DNA from: Candidatus Uhrbacteria bacterium | GTDB taxonomy: Bacteria > Patescibacteriota > Patescibacteriia > UBA9934 > GWF2-40-263 | NCBI GenBank assembly: GCA_018700535.1 | Contig: JABITQ010000043.1 | Location: 1 to 50,301, forward strand | DNA: 50,301 nucleotides | Direction of reading: 5' to 3' | In this document: in pieces, positions 14,827 through 22,462 of the stretch | How positions within the stretch are numbered: position 1 is the stretch's first letter | How the letters are laid out: each line of letters opens with the position of its first letter | The notes under the pieces: generated by a model | Database searches by the model: none | What the model saw: the letters and a program-made list of their open reading frames with translations, nothing else | Told to the model about the DNA's origin: nothing | Position numbers and translations under genes: made by a program

Positions 14827-15584
14827 ACATGATCAGACTCGGCGCAGTTTCAAGACGCGAGATTCAGCGTTTTTTGCGCATCCCAATCCAAACACTCGTC
14901 TCCCCATGGATCTCTGCAACGCTCTACATTCTAGTATTTGGTGTCATCGTAGGGTCGCGCATTAGTTTTTTAGAAGGCATCGACTACATCGATTTTGTCT
15001 TCCCTGGAATCCTCATGCTTCAGTTGGTAAACGGCGCGATTGGTCAATCGTCATCCTCGCTCTATTTTCAGCGCTGGACACACACGATTGACGAGATGCT
15101 CGCCTCACCATTGTCGTACGCAGAGATGATCTTTGGCTATATCATCGGTGCGGTCACCAGAGCGCTGGCTGTGGGGGCGGGGATCTATTTGATTGCGCTA
15201 CTATTTACCGATGCAACTCCTGCGCACGTATTCCTCTTTTTATTCTATCTACTTGTCATCTCAATCATCTTCTCTCTCCTCGGTTTGCTTGTCGGACTCT
15301 GGGCAGAAAAGTTTGAGCATCTCACAGTTCTACAATCGTTCATCATCACACCGCTCATCTATGTCGGTGGCGTCTTCAACTCAATCGACATGCTGCCAGA
15401 GTCGATGCAGTTTGTTGCTCGACTAAATCCGTTTTTCTACATGGTCGATGGGTTACGTTACGCGATGATTGGTTACAGCGAGAGTCCATTGCTGCTTGGT
15501 GGAATTGGATTGTTGGCAGTTGCACTGATTCTTTTTGCTGCTGTATGGACACTCTTTCACAAAGGATGGAAACTTCGTTCGTAA
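14823..15584 (+). CDS. ABC-2 type permease
   Basis: 253 residues with six hydrophobic helices and the ABC-2 signature region (LQSFIITPLIYVGGVFNSIDMLPESMQFVARLNPFFYMVDGLRYAMIG) typical of DrrB/NodJ-like permeases. It overlaps the ATPase gene by ATGA, which implies translational coupling. A strong terminator follows. Confidence 0.92.
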   Translation: MNMIRLGAVSRREIQRFLRIPIQTLVSPWISATLYILVFGVIVGSRISFLEGIDYIDFVFPGILMLQLVNGAIGQSSSSLYFQRWTHTIDEMLASPLSYAEMIFGYIIGAVTRALAVGAGIYLIALLFTDATPAHVFLFLFYLLVISIIFSLLGLLVGLWAEKFEHLTVLQSFIITPLIYVGGVFNSIDMLPESMQFVARLNPFFYMVDGLRYAMIGYSESPLLLGGIGLLAVALILFAAVWTLFHKGWKLRS

Positions 15585-15603
15585 GACCTGTGTAAACAAA
15601 GAA

Positions 15604-15640
15604 GCCCCACTGACCAGCATGGTCGGTGGGGCTTTCGTTT
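15604..15640 (+). terminator. Terminator of the copper/ABC operon
   Basis: GCCCCACTGACCA / TGGTCGGTGGGGC stem, then TTTCGTTTT. Confidence 0.85.
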
Positions 15641-15649
15641 TGTGCGATG

Positions 15650-16018
15650 TCAGCTGCAGATGTAGTTCTCGACTTCTTCCTCGATCATCTGCTGTACTTG
15701 ATCGGCTCCCTTATAAGGGATGCCTTCTTTGCTGTTGAGCACAACTCCATCGCTTGGGCTGAGGATGATTGTGATCACAACCCGGCCCTCGTCTTTCACC
15801 TCGAAGCAGATTCCCGGTGACGCACCTTCGATCAAGCGACCAGAGATGGTCAGCATATAGGTTCGAAGAGTGGTGACGAGATTCTGTGCCATGATCATCG
15901 CAATGATGTCTCGGGCAAGTCGTTCTCGTTGGATCGCTGAGAGCACTCCGAAGTGTATCAGCATATTGGTGTCTGCGGGCCTGATAAGAGCCATTGAAGG
16001 CCCCCTTACTCTTTGCAT
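15650..16018 (-). CDS. Orphan protein of unknown function
   Basis: 122 residues, not recognised. Two starts are possible: the ATG chosen has CGGAG 5 nt upstream; a second ATG eight codons later is preceded by AAGGGGG. The longer frame would begin inside the promoter. Mostly alpha/beta: a helical middle (LSAIQRERLARDIIAMIMAQNLVTTLR), then strands (YMLTISGRL, GICFEVKDEGRVVITIILSP) and an acidic helical end (QVQQMIEEEVENYICS). No signal peptide. Confidence 0.55.
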   Translation of the reverse strand: MQRVRGPSMALIRPADTNMLIHFGVLSAIQRERLARDIIAMIMAQNLVTTLRTYMLTISGRLIEGASPGICFEVKDEGRVVITIILSPSDGVVLNSKEGIPYKGADQVQQMIEEEVENYICS

Positions 16019-16050
16019 TGTCGCTCCGTTTGTTGGTTGGATGACTGAGG

Positions 16051-16079
16051 AACGTAGTCGTTTTTGCACAAACTGTCAA
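16051..16079 (-). promoter_or_regulatory. Promoter of orphan gene
   Basis: TTGACA, 17-nt spacer, TACGTT; the same -10 as the promoter at 17888-17916. Confidence 0.65.
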
Positions 16080-16100
16080 CACTAGCTACTTATCTGTGCC

Positions 16101-16128
16101 AACAAAAAAGAAGGCATGAGATGCCTTC
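16101..16128 (-). terminator. Intrinsic terminator
   Basis: GAAGGCAT / ATGCCTTC stem followed by TTTTTTG on the minus strand; it overlaps the 3' end of the upstream orphan gene. Confidence 0.8.
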
Positions 16129-16534
16129 AGTCGTAGTAGTCATTGGTGGTCACTCTGTCTGGTGACGAGGGTGGTCTACAGTCGTATGGTTCTGGCAGAG
16201 CGGCAGTTTGGCGCTGCAGACGGAATTGTATTTCTACCACGTAAGGGAAACAACTTCCGAATTCTTGGTCACCTTTCGCATTGAGCGTGAGTCTTTGTAG
16301 TTGCTGCTCTCGCTGAGCATGAAGCTTAGGAGTCTCATCTGGGTCGCAGTAACAAAGTGAGATCTCGACTTCTTGAGGGATTCCTTTGGTGATGGTGTAG
16401 CGAATAGACATCCTCTCAATACCCAGAAGACCTTCAGGGCGGATCAAGGTGCGAGCAAGGATTGCTACGCGCTGACAGTCTTCCAGCAAATGTGGTCTGT
16501 GGTCTGCCGGGATTTCGATATTCATGTGCGCCAC
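16127..16534 (-). CDS. Orphan protein of unknown function
   Basis: 135 residues beginning with GTG (AGGAG 5 nt upstream); an in-frame ATG three codons later is possible. Predicted mixed fold: helix (HLLEDCQRVAILARTLI), strand pair (RMSIRYTITKGIPQEVEISLCYCD), then a basic helix and a strand (YVVEIQFRLQRQ) and a Pro-rich disordered tail (LPEPYDCRPPSSPDRVTTNDYYD). No family recognised. Single-gene unit. Confidence 0.55.
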   Translation of the reverse strand: MAHMNIEIPADHRPHLLEDCQRVAILARTLIRPEGLLGIERMSIRYTITKGIPQEVEISLCYCDPDETPKLHAQREQQLQRLTLNAKGDQEFGSCFPYVVEIQFRLQRQTAALPEPYDCRPPSSPDRVTTNDYYD

Positions 16535-16575
16535 GACGGCTCCTGTGTTTGCTCTAATAGACTCAATGCAAAAAT

Positions 16576-16604
16576 AAGCTACATCGAAAGCTACTTCTAG
16601 TCAA
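16576..16604 (-). promoter_or_regulatory. Promoter of orphan gene
   Basis: TTGACT, 17-nt spacer, TAGCTT. Confidence 0.6.
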
Positions 16605-16629
16605 TCCTGGGGCGTGTCTGTGTCAACGT

Positions 16630-16658
16630 AAAAACCCCACCTCTAGTTTGAGATGGGG
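16630..16658 (-). terminator. Intrinsic terminator
   Basis: CCCCATCTC / GAGGTGGGG stem then TTTTTACG on the minus strand. Confidence 0.8.
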
Positions 16659-16668
16659 CCGCGTTTGT

Positions 16669-17829
16669 TCAGTGGCCGATGTGACGATCGAGACGATTCA
16701 ATGCACGCTCTACAGTCTCGTTGCCTGAGAACGTACCGGTGTTCAAGAAAGTACAGAGATCTTTGCCGGTGCCAGTTTCTAGCTCGGTACGCAGATCTAG
16801 TGAATGCTCCTTCTTCCATGGGAGCTCAGGTACACCTTCGTTGTGTTCACAGAGCGCTAGTAGTGCAAGTAGTTGGGTGAACAGAGGTTTGTCAGTGGCA
16901 AGGTGCTCAATCCAATACGCCGTGTTCGTTCCCGTTGTCTCAATGATCACAGCCTGCACTTTTGGACTGGTGTCTGAGGTAAATAATTCCTCAAGACGAT
17001 CTGACCAATCGCTCGTGAGCTTGTGTGAGATCAATCTCATTGTGGGGAGAAGCCACTCATGTGTCTCTTTCCCCGAACCATCGATCGCCCACTTGCAGAG
17101 CGTCCAGACATGCTCAGAGCTTTCATTTTCGATCGCTGCGATGAGTTCTTCTGACGCAGAGTTTCGAACCACCTCACGGCTCGTTATATGCGTCACAAAC
17201 TGAACGACAGTACCTGGCTGCATTCTTCGAATCAGATCGGGGAACAGATCGTCTGTTGGCGATCGGTGTGATTCTTGAGGTTCACAGAAGCGCTTGTCGA
17301 AGAATGCACATGCGATGGTGAGTATCATTGGGCTATGCTTCTCGATCACATATTCGTAATACTCTCGGTTGCGCAACACATATCTACACAAGAATTCGGT
17401 GTCCTCACATGTGTCGATGAAGAGTTCTGTGAGCTCGGGGCCCAGTGTTCTGCCTAGTAGAATCTTTTTCACCAGTTCAGGTTTTTTCAAAGCCTGGTAG
17501 GTTTTCATCAGAGCAATGACTTCAGCAACGAAGTCAGCACGTTCTTGGTTGTCTGCAAAAACAGCATGCGTTGGATTGAGCTGAGAGACTCGACTTTCTA
17601 GGAGCTCTGCAATAATCAAGCCGTATACATTTTTCTCTACAGGCATTTGTTGTACAGCCACTCCATGTGCGACACGCTGCACAACGAGCTGTGCATCCTG
17701 GCATCGATCCAAAACAAGTTCCTCACCCGCATGATAAGGGATCCGAACTTTGCCGTAGTAGTGATCACCAGTAGCTGGCGAAACACGTACAACTGTACCG
17801 TAGCCAAAGATAAGTTCACCTTTTTCCAT
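16669..17829 (-). CDS. Orphan protein of unknown function, helical repeat-like
   Basis: 386 residues, not recognised. The first 40 residues (ELIFGYGTVVRVSPATGDHYYGKVRIPYHAGEELVLD) form a small beta barrel-like region resembling a cold-shock or SH3 fold by pattern. The rest is made of helix pairs with conserved-looking Leu spacing (ALLALCEHNEG, LVKKILLGRTLGPELTELF, LIRRMQPGTVVQFVTHITSREVV), suggestive of an alpha-solenoid. No membrane segment. GAGGTG lies just before the ATG. It is a single-gene unit with its own promoter and terminator. Confidence 0.6.
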   Translation of the reverse strand: MEKGELIFGYGTVVRVSPATGDHYYGKVRIPYHAGEELVLDRCQDAQLVVQRVAHGVAVQQMPVEKNVYGLIIAELLESRVSQLNPTHAVFADNQERADFVAEVIALMKTYQALKKPELVKKILLGRTLGPELTELFIDTCEDTEFLCRYVLRNREYYEYVIEKHSPMILTIACAFFDKRFCEPQESHRSPTDDLFPDLIRRMQPGTVVQFVTHITSREVVRNSASEELIAAIENESSEHVWTLCKWAIDGSGKETHEWLLPTMRLISHKLTSDWSDRLEELFTSDTSPKVQAVIIETTGTNTAYWIEHLATDKPLFTQLLALLALCEHNEGVPELPWKKEHSLDLRTELETGTGKDLCTFLNTGTFSGNETVERALNRLDRHIGH

Positions 17830-17887
17830 CACACACCTCGAATTTGTGGACTATTCCACGGGATTATTTTTTGAAAGAGCACGCACA

Positions 17888-17916
17888 AACGTAGTTCAAA
17901 AATAGGTTCTTGTCAA
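17888..17916 (-). promoter_or_regulatory. Promoter of the 386-residue orphan gene
   Basis: TTGACA, 17-nt spacer, TACGTT. Confidence 0.65.
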
Positions 17917-17942
17917 TATGCGGCGCATGACATCTGTATAAA

Positions 17943-17966
17943 CAAAAAAGTAGGCATGCGCCTACT
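17943..17966 (-). terminator. Terminator of the pseudouridine synthase gene
   Basis: AGTAGGCGC / GCATGCCTACT hairpin with TTTTTTG; it begins inside the last codons. Confidence 0.75.
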
Positions 17967-18717
17967 TTCTCCCTTTCTTTTTTCGTTTAACTCCACGTGC
18001 AAGCCCTGGGTCCATGCCCACATGCTTCTTAAGCGCGCGGACTTCGCTTTCTGTAAGACTGCGCCATTTACCAGCTTGGTAGCTCCCTACCATCTTTAGT
18101 GTGGCGATACGTGTGCGTTTCAAAATTCTGACTTCATAGCCAACCTCTTCAACCATTCGACGAATCTGGCGGTTACGTCCTTCTTGCAAGATGATTGCAA
18201 AACGTGTCTCGTCTAGCTTGCGTACTTTGGCGGGGAGTGTCATGCCGTCGTCTAGCTCAACACCATTTTGAAGTGCAGCGATTGCGGTGCGGTCTAGTGG
18301 GCGATCAACTGTTACAACATATTCTTTCTCATGCTCGTAGCGAGGGTGCATCAATCGATTGGCGAGGGTGCCATCGTTTGTGAGGATCAAAAGCCCTTCA
18401 CTTTTTACATCCAATCGTCCTACGGGAAAGATTCTCTCTTCAAGCCCGATGTACTCAATCACATTGTCCTGTCGTCGTTGGTCTGTAGTAACGATGAGGC
18501 CAACAGGTTTGTTGAGCATGATGTAGATCTTTTTTGGCTGCCGTTTTCTGTCGCGACCTTCAACACGCACGTCATCATTGTCAGTCACCTTGTCACCAAG
18601 CTTCGCTACTCTATCATTGATAAAGATTTTTCCGAGTGCCACAAGACGGTCCGCTTCGCGACGCGAGCAGTATCCATGTGTAGACAGGTATTTATTGATG
18701 CGAGTTGATTCTGACAT
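17962..18717 (-). CDS. Pseudouridine synthase of the RsuA/RluB/E/F family
   Basis: 251 residues from the ATG of MSESTRINKYLSTHGYCSRREADRLVALGKIFINDRVAKLG, an S4 RNA-binding domain. The catalytic domain has the motif FPVGRLDVKSEGLLILTNDGTLANRLMHP with the nucleophilic Asp, and GRNRQIRRMVEEVGYEVRILKRTRIATLKM near the end. It isomerises a uridine in ribosomal RNA; the ILKRTRI segment leans towards RluF/RluB rather than RsuA. A basic tail (RGVKRKKKGRK) ends it. The longer open frame upstream has no support. TATACT is 10 nt before the ATG and no ribosome binding site is seen. Confidence 0.92.
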   Translation of the reverse strand: MSESTRINKYLSTHGYCSRREADRLVALGKIFINDRVAKLGDKVTDNDDVRVEGRDRKRQPKKIYIMLNKPVGLIVTTDQRRQDNVIEYIGLEERIFPVGRLDVKSEGLLILTNDGTLANRLMHPRYEHEKEYVVTVDRPLDRTAIAALQNGVELDDGMTLPAKVRKLDETRFAIILQEGRNRQIRRMVEEVGYEVRILKRTRIATLKMVGSYQAGKWRSLTESEVRALKKHVGMDPGLARGVKRKKKGRK

Positions 18718-18755
18718 ATCGGCTGGGAGTATAGCACGAATTGCGGCTATGACAA

Positions 18756-18781
18756 GCCCCGTCGTTCGCGAGCGACGGGGC
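18756..18781. terminator. GC-rich hairpin
   Basis: GCCCCGTCG / CGACGGGGC perfect stem around TTCGCGAG; only a short T run (TTGT) on the minus strand. It may insulate the synthase gene from the orphan gene upstream. Confidence 0.45.
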
Positions 18782-18832
18782 AAGGGTAATAGAAGATTGT
18801 GCTGAAAAACAAGCGAATTAGACAAAGAACAA

Positions 18833-18862
18833 GCCCCCGTCAACCATGTGGTCGACGGGGGC
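18833..18862 (-). terminator. Intrinsic terminator
   Basis: GCCCCCGTCGACCA / TGGTTGACGGGGGC stem then TTGTTCTTTG on the minus strand. Confidence 0.8.
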
Positions 18863-18893
18863 CGTGCGTTGGGCTTTTGCAAGCCCTGGGTAG

Positions 18894-19661
18894 TCATCCG
18901 GGTGGTGCAGCCGAAGCTTCCGCCTCGAGTGCCTCCAGCTCTTTTCGAACTCGTTCGATCTTCTCTTCGGTTGTCTCACCGATCCTGATTTCCTCTGCGT
19001 CCAGTTCGATCGTGTGTTTGTAGTGGACTCCTTTTCCACTCACTGGTAGCGGACTGCTTGCTGGTTCTGCTTTCGCCTTCTCTTGTTCGGCTTTCTCAAT
19101 CGCTTTCCCTTCGGCAAAACTCTTCTCAGCCGTAGCAAAGAAGGTTCCGAATCCTTCGTCAATCACGGTCGGAATGGACTGGAGGATCCAGTATGCTCCT
19201 CCCAGAACGAGAGTGATCAAGAGCGCTCTCGAGACAAACTTGCCGAGCCCCTTGGCGATCAACATTCCCCAATGATCTTCTGCATCCTTCTTGAGTGCAT
19301 CTGCGGCCAGTGTGGTCGCAGCTGCTGCAGGCTTCGCTGCGGGGGTGGTTGCGACGAACCTGATCGTGCGCTCGAACGTCGGGCCGGGTGTCACACCGGC
19401 ACGCGTCGCACGGATCAAAATCGTGTCAGCGGTTGAGGGGAGTGTGGTTGCGACGAACTCGAGCTCCCCATTGTTGGTGGCATCCACCGTCACTGGGTTG
19501 TTGAAGACCAGGGTGGCGCTTCCTTCAAGCTTCCACGATTCACCATCGACCTTGTCGGCATCCGTGAGGATGAGGGTGATGATGAGTGGTGTTCCGATAT
19601 CGACTCGTCCTTCATCGCCATCTTTTACGCGGGCACTATTGCACAGAATCATTGCAGACAT
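18894..19661 (-). CDS. Orphan single-pass membrane protein with Ig-like N-terminal domain
   Basis: 255 residues from the ATG with GGAGG 5 nt upstream. The first 110 residues are strand-rich and end in ADTILIRATRAGVTPGPTFERTIRFVAT, which reads as an immunoglobulin-like beta sandwich. A linker rich in Ala follows, then one membrane helix (FVSRALLITLVLGGAYWIL, about residue 150-170), then a long charged helix (EKSFAEGKAIEKAEQEKAKAEP) and a C-terminal coiled coil (TTEEKIERVRKELEALEAEASA). The layout resembles that of the two Cys-rich membrane proteins at 20341-21123 and 22990-24213: N-terminal beta domain, linker, one helix, other C-terminal domain. Confidence 0.6.
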   Translation of the reverse strand: MSAMILCNSARVKDGDEGRVDIGTPLIITLILTDADKVDGESWKLEGSATLVFNNPVTVDATNNGELEFVATTLPSTADTILIRATRAGVTPGPTFERTIRFVATTPAAKPAAAATTLAADALKKDAEDHWGMLIAKGLGKFVSRALLITLVLGGAYWILQSIPTVIDEGFGTFFATAEKSFAEGKAIEKAEQEKAKAEPASSPLPVSGKGVHYKHTIELDAEEIRIGETTEEKIERVRKELEALEAEASAAPPG

Positions 19662-19735
19662 TGAAGCCTCCATGTTGTTAGTTTGTTCCAAAGTCGCACA
19701 GCGCAACTAAGGATTCCGTTGTAGACGGACGCGTG

Positions 19736-19764
19736 AATATACCAGAAAATGGGGCTTTTGTCAA
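19736..19764 (-). promoter_or_regulatory. Promoter of orphan membrane protein gene
   Basis: TTGACA, 17-nt spacer, TATATT; differs from the promoter at 6924-6952 by two spacer bases. Confidence 0.75.
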
Positions 19765-19879
19765 TAGAAAGGGGTTGATAATCCTTTAAAATAGGACTTT
19801 AATACTTTGTAAAAGCAGCTTATCAACAGGGGGGTGTTTGTGCGTGATATCATTGGGTGTATATAAATTTTGGTAGTGA

Positions 19880-19943
19880 AGTAGAAAGTAGTGAAGTAGA
19901 AAAGGGGGGGGGTCGATCCCTTACTACTTCACTACTTTCTACT
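19880..19943. repeat. 20-bp perfect inverted repeat around a G9 run
   Basis: Arms at 19880-19899 and 19924-19943 are exact reverse complements (AGTAGAAAGTAGTGAAGTAG on the plus strand). The loop contains nine consecutive G. The left arm is also part of a direct repeat GTAGTGAAGTAGAAA. It lies 22 nt before the next gene. Confidence 0.7.
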
Positions 19944-19964
19944 TACTACTTCTAACAATAACCT

Positions 19965-20315
19965 ATGTCCAAGCTTGAGCAAGTGTACGAACGTCTTGAA
20001 GTGAACAAGAAACGCCGGAAAGAAATTAATGGAATGTTGAAAGACGAGCTGACACACGAGACTAGGCATCAGGAGATTGTTGAAGAGATGAAAACCTTGC
20101 GAGAGGAAAAGAAGGGGATCGAGCAGAATGTTAAATCTGGGAGTAAAGAGTTTTTGGAGCTAGACGATTTGAAGATTGAAATCCAAACAGATCAAGAGTT
20201 GCTCGCTGACATTGCACTCAACATGTTTATGAAAGAGCAAACAGTTGAGATCATCGATGACTACGACCAAACTTGGTACCCAGTATTCAAAGTTGCATTT
20301 AAGAAGTCCAACTAA
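19965..20315 (+). CDS. Small coiled-coil protein of unknown function
   Basis: 116 residues. The first 80 are a heptad-like charged helix pair (LEQVYERLEVNKKRRKEINGMLKDEL ... EIVEEMKTLREEKKGIEQNV), followed by a short hydrophobic region and a basic end. No signal or membrane segment and no family recognised. It has no ribosome binding site and lies just after the inverted repeat. Confidence 0.6.
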   Translation: MSKLEQVYERLEVNKKRRKEINGMLKDELTHETRHQEIVEEMKTLREEKKGIEQNVKSGSKEFLELDDLKIEIQTDQELLADIALNMFMKEQTVEIIDDYDQTWYPVFKVAFKKSN

Positions 20316-20318
20316 AAA

Positions 20319-20341
20319 GAGCACCGCGCGTTTGCGATGCT
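20319..20341 (-). terminator. Intrinsic terminator
   Basis: GAGCATCGC / GCGCGGTGCTC stem then TTTTTAG on the minus strand, touching the stop codon of the next gene. Confidence 0.65.
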
Positions 20342-21123
20342 CAATGCGTGAGGGAATAAGCGGGGATCCATTCCCCGTTTTCGAATTGCGAAGCGTGGGG
20401 GTTGCCGTGTTTGTTAAGTACGACGTAGGAGAGCCCAATCTGTTGTGGTTGGTCGTAGGCTGCACAAGGAATCCATCCGCCTTGCGAGTTGTCCCAAGTG
20501 CGAGTCTCCGCGTGACCTTCTTTGCATCCGACGATGAAGCATCCTTCAGGCTCAGGTCCAGGTCCTCGATGGAGGAGTGTGAACTTGGTGCAGGTGGCAG
20601 CGGTTGTCGTGTCGCATTCGCCTACTTGAGGCAATGCTTCTGAGCTGCTGCCGTTTTGGCTCAAGAGCATCATGCATACAGCAGCAATAAGGATGGCTGG
20701 TCGTGCAAGACCGAAGTCTCTGGGTGACCAGATGGGAGGATCTTTTGCTGCTGGTGGAAGGGGGTTGAGGATCGGAATCCTTTCAGTGCTTTCATCAGCA
20801 AAAGAATCCAGGACACCCTCCTCTGTCGCTTGTGAGGTAGAGCAGACACTGATGACAACCGAATCGAAGCGCTGATCCGGAGATTCAATTCTCACCTTTG
20901 GTACCCCGGCCTCTGAACTGACGTTGATGCCCACTTGCGGGTCTCCAGTAACCTGAATGCCAGGGCGAGTGATTGACCGATTGCCGGTACTCATGAAGAC
21001 TCCGTTTGGTCCAAGAAGAGAGATCTTTACTTGTTCACCAGGTCTTCCACCGACGATAGTCACTGTTACTCGGTGTCTTGTTGGAGAAGCATGTTGGCTA
21101 ATCCGTACGGTGATTGGTAGCAC
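20341..21123 (-). CDS. Orphan membrane protein, Cys-rich C-terminal domain (paralogue 1)
   Basis: 260 residues, GTG start with GAGGAG 5 nt upstream. N-terminal beta domain (RVTVTIVGGRPGEQVKISLLGPNGVF), Pro-rich linker, one membrane helix (ARPAILIAAVCMMLLSQ, near residue 140-157), then a C-terminal domain beginning TCTKFTLLHRGPGPEPEGCFIVGCKEGHAE and ending NGEWIPAYSLTH. The C-terminal domain clearly matches that of the gene at 22990-24213, including CTKFT-LH, GPEP-GCF-VGC-EG-AE, the W..C step and the NGEW end. The N-terminal domains also match (K/RV.V.IVGG.P.EQ). Orientation suggests the Cys-rich part is outside. Function unknown. Confidence 0.65.
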   Translation of the reverse strand: MLPITVRISQHASPTRHRVTVTIVGGRPGEQVKISLLGPNGVFMSTGNRSITRPGIQVTGDPQVGINVSSEAGVPKVRIESPDQRFDSVVISVCSTSQATEEGVLDSFADESTERIPILNPLPPAAKDPPIWSPRDFGLARPAILIAAVCMMLLSQNGSSSEALPQVGECDTTTAATCTKFTLLHRGPGPEPEGCFIVGCKEGHAETRTWDNSQGGWIPCAAYDQPQQIGLSYVVLNKHGNPHASQFENGEWIPAYSLTH

Positions 21124-21164
21124 GATTGCTCCTCAACTGCAGAGATTGGATATTCAGCGACGTG

Positions 21165-21193
21165 ATCGTGTCAGAAATTCGCCTTCTCGTCAA
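21165..21193 (-). promoter_or_regulatory. Promoter of paralogue 1
   Basis: TTGACG, 17-nt spacer, CACGAT. The -10 is weak, like that of paralogue 2. Confidence 0.4.
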
Positions 21194-21202
21194 CCTATAA
21201 AC

Positions 21203-21236
21203 AAAAACACCCTTCGACAAGCGGAGGGTGTTTTTT
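21203..21236 (-). terminator. Terminator of rpmI-rplT
   Basis: ACACCCTCCGC / GTCGAAGGGTGT stem followed by TTTTTGTTT on the minus strand. Confidence 0.8.
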
Positions 21237-21241
21237 GATTT

Positions 21242-21586
21242 TTATTTTACTTTCTCGACAATTTTTGTGAACACAGCTGGGTAATCTTTTGCGAGCCCTG
21301 AAAGGATTTTGCGGTCGAGGACCACATCAGCCTTTTTGAGTGCATTGATGAACGTGCTGTACTTCATGCCGAGTGGTCGAACAGCTGCGTTGATTCGGAC
21401 TGCCCATAGGCGGCGGAATGAACGCTTCTTGTTGCGACGGTCGCGGTATGCGTAGACACCAGCTTTCAGCATCGCTGGACGCGCAAGTTTGATCTTGTTC
21501 TTGCGTCCCCACATCATTCCCTTTGTCTTAGACAAGAGGTTTTTGCGGCGCTTTGTATGTTGGGTACCTCGTTTGACTCGTGGCAT
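21242..21586 (-). CDS. rplT: 50S ribosomal protein L20
   Basis: 114 residues, typical length. MPRVKRGTQHTKRRKNLLSKTKGMMWGRKNKIKLARPAMLKAGVYAYRDRRNKKRSFRRLWAVRINAAVRPLGMKYS contains the L20 landmarks: the basic N-terminal extension, 'A..YRDRR.KKR.FR.LWI.RINAA.R..G..YS'. It binds 23S rRNA early in assembly of the large subunit. It begins 1 nt after rpmI; the pair has its own promoter. Confidence 0.97.
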   Translation of the reverse strand: MPRVKRGTQHTKRRKNLLSKTKGMMWGRKNKIKLARPAMLKAGVYAYRDRRNKKRSFRRLWAVRINAAVRPLGMKYSTFINALKKADVVLDRKILSGLAKDYPAVFTKIVEKVK

Positions 21587-21587
21587 A

Positions 21588-21782
21588 TTATTTATTCGGC
21601 ATTAGTGTCTCAATAGCCTTGCGGTGTGTTGAAGACATTGTCTTACCACGTTTCTTTCGTCGACCGACTTTTCCAGACTCATGACTGTTAAAGTGGCACT
21701 GACCAGCACGAAGCTTGGTGACTTTACCTTTGCCGGTAATTTTTACACGGCTTGCAAGGGCTTTGTGAGTTTTCATTTTCAT
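21588..21782 (-). CDS. rpmI: 50S ribosomal protein L35
   Basis: 64 residues: MKMKTHKALASRVKITGKGKVTKLRAGQCHFNSHESGKVGRRKKRG shows the L35 pattern (KMKTHK...KR.K.TG.GK......G..H......RKR). Very basic. It lies between infC and rplT in the conserved order. No Shine-Dalgarno sequence is visible. Confidence 0.96.
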   Translation of the reverse strand: MKMKTHKALASRVKITGKGKVTKLRAGQCHFNSHESGKVGRRKKRGKTMSSTHRKAIETLMPNK

Positions 21783-21807
21783 ACAATGGTCTATTTAGGT
21801 CGCGGGG

Positions 21808-21836
21808 AGTGTATAGAATTTGCCCCTTTCTGTCAA
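21808..21836 (-). promoter_or_regulatory. Promoter of rpmI-rplT
   Basis: TTGACA, 17-nt spacer, TACACT, placed right after the infC stop, so rpmI-rplT can be made apart from infC. Confidence 0.65.
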
Positions 21837-21844
21837 TCGTCTTA

Positions 21845-22396
21845 CTACGACTTAGCCACAATGGCAGTCATTCGTCCAGATTGGTACTTAATTTCTTGTT
21901 CTACACGCAGATCGTACTTTGCCTTCAGCTGATTCAGGAATTCTCTCATGACAGCTGTAGCAACGTCTTTGTGAGCTTTTTCGCGTCCACGCAAAGGCAT
22001 TTCAACTTTTACCTTGTTTCCTTTATCAAGGAATTTGCTTGCCTGGTTTAGTCGAACTCCTTTGTCACCTACACCCATTCGGAATGTAAGGCGCACACCT
22101 TTGAGCTCAACTTCCTTTGACTGCGCTTTCTGTTTCTTTGCCTCCTTCTCTTTTTGATACTTAAACGCACCATAATCGAGAATTTTACAAACAGGTGGAT
22201 CTGCGTTTGGAGCTACTTCTACTAAGTCCATCTCCTTTGAAACTGCGAATGCAAGGGCTTTATCTGTGTCGATAATACCCATTGGCTCACCTTCAGGTCC
22301 GATTACACGAACTTGGGGTGCTCGAATCTTCTGGTTCACAAAATATTTTGGAACTTTATATTTCGGTTTTCGAGATCGGTGCCTGTGAATTCGCAT
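21845..22396 (-). CDS. infC: Translation initiation factor IF-3
   Basis: 183 residues, full length. N-terminal domain (YFVNQKIRAPQVRVIGPEGEPMGIIDTDKALAFAVSKEMDLVEVAPNADPPVCKILDYGAFKYQKEKEAKK), linker, and C-terminal domain (VELKGVRLTFRMGVGDKGVRLNQASKFLDKGNKVKVEMPLRGREKAH). It binds the 30S subunit and checks the start codon. The gene starts with ATG rather than the AUU or AUC seen in many bacteria, so the usual self-control through a rare start codon does not seem to apply. This matters because two neighbours appear to use ATA and ATC starts. Confidence 0.97.
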   Translation of the reverse strand: MRIHRHRSRKPKYKVPKYFVNQKIRAPQVRVIGPEGEPMGIIDTDKALAFAVSKEMDLVEVAPNADPPVCKILDYGAFKYQKEKEAKKQKAQSKEVELKGVRLTFRMGVGDKGVRLNQASKFLDKGNKVKVEMPLRGREKAHKDVATAVMREFLNQLKAKYDLRVEQEIKYQSGRMTAIVAKS

Positions 22397-22448
22397 AGTT
22401 GATGGGGCTCACTCTAAGGGTAAAGGTGGAAAAAATCAAGCGATCATC

Positions 22449-22454
22449 TATACT
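22449..22454 (+). promoter_or_regulatory. -10 box of smpB (leaderless start)
   Basis: TATACT, 8 nt before the smpB ATG. Confidence 0.55.
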
Positions 22455-22462
22455 CTGAGGGT

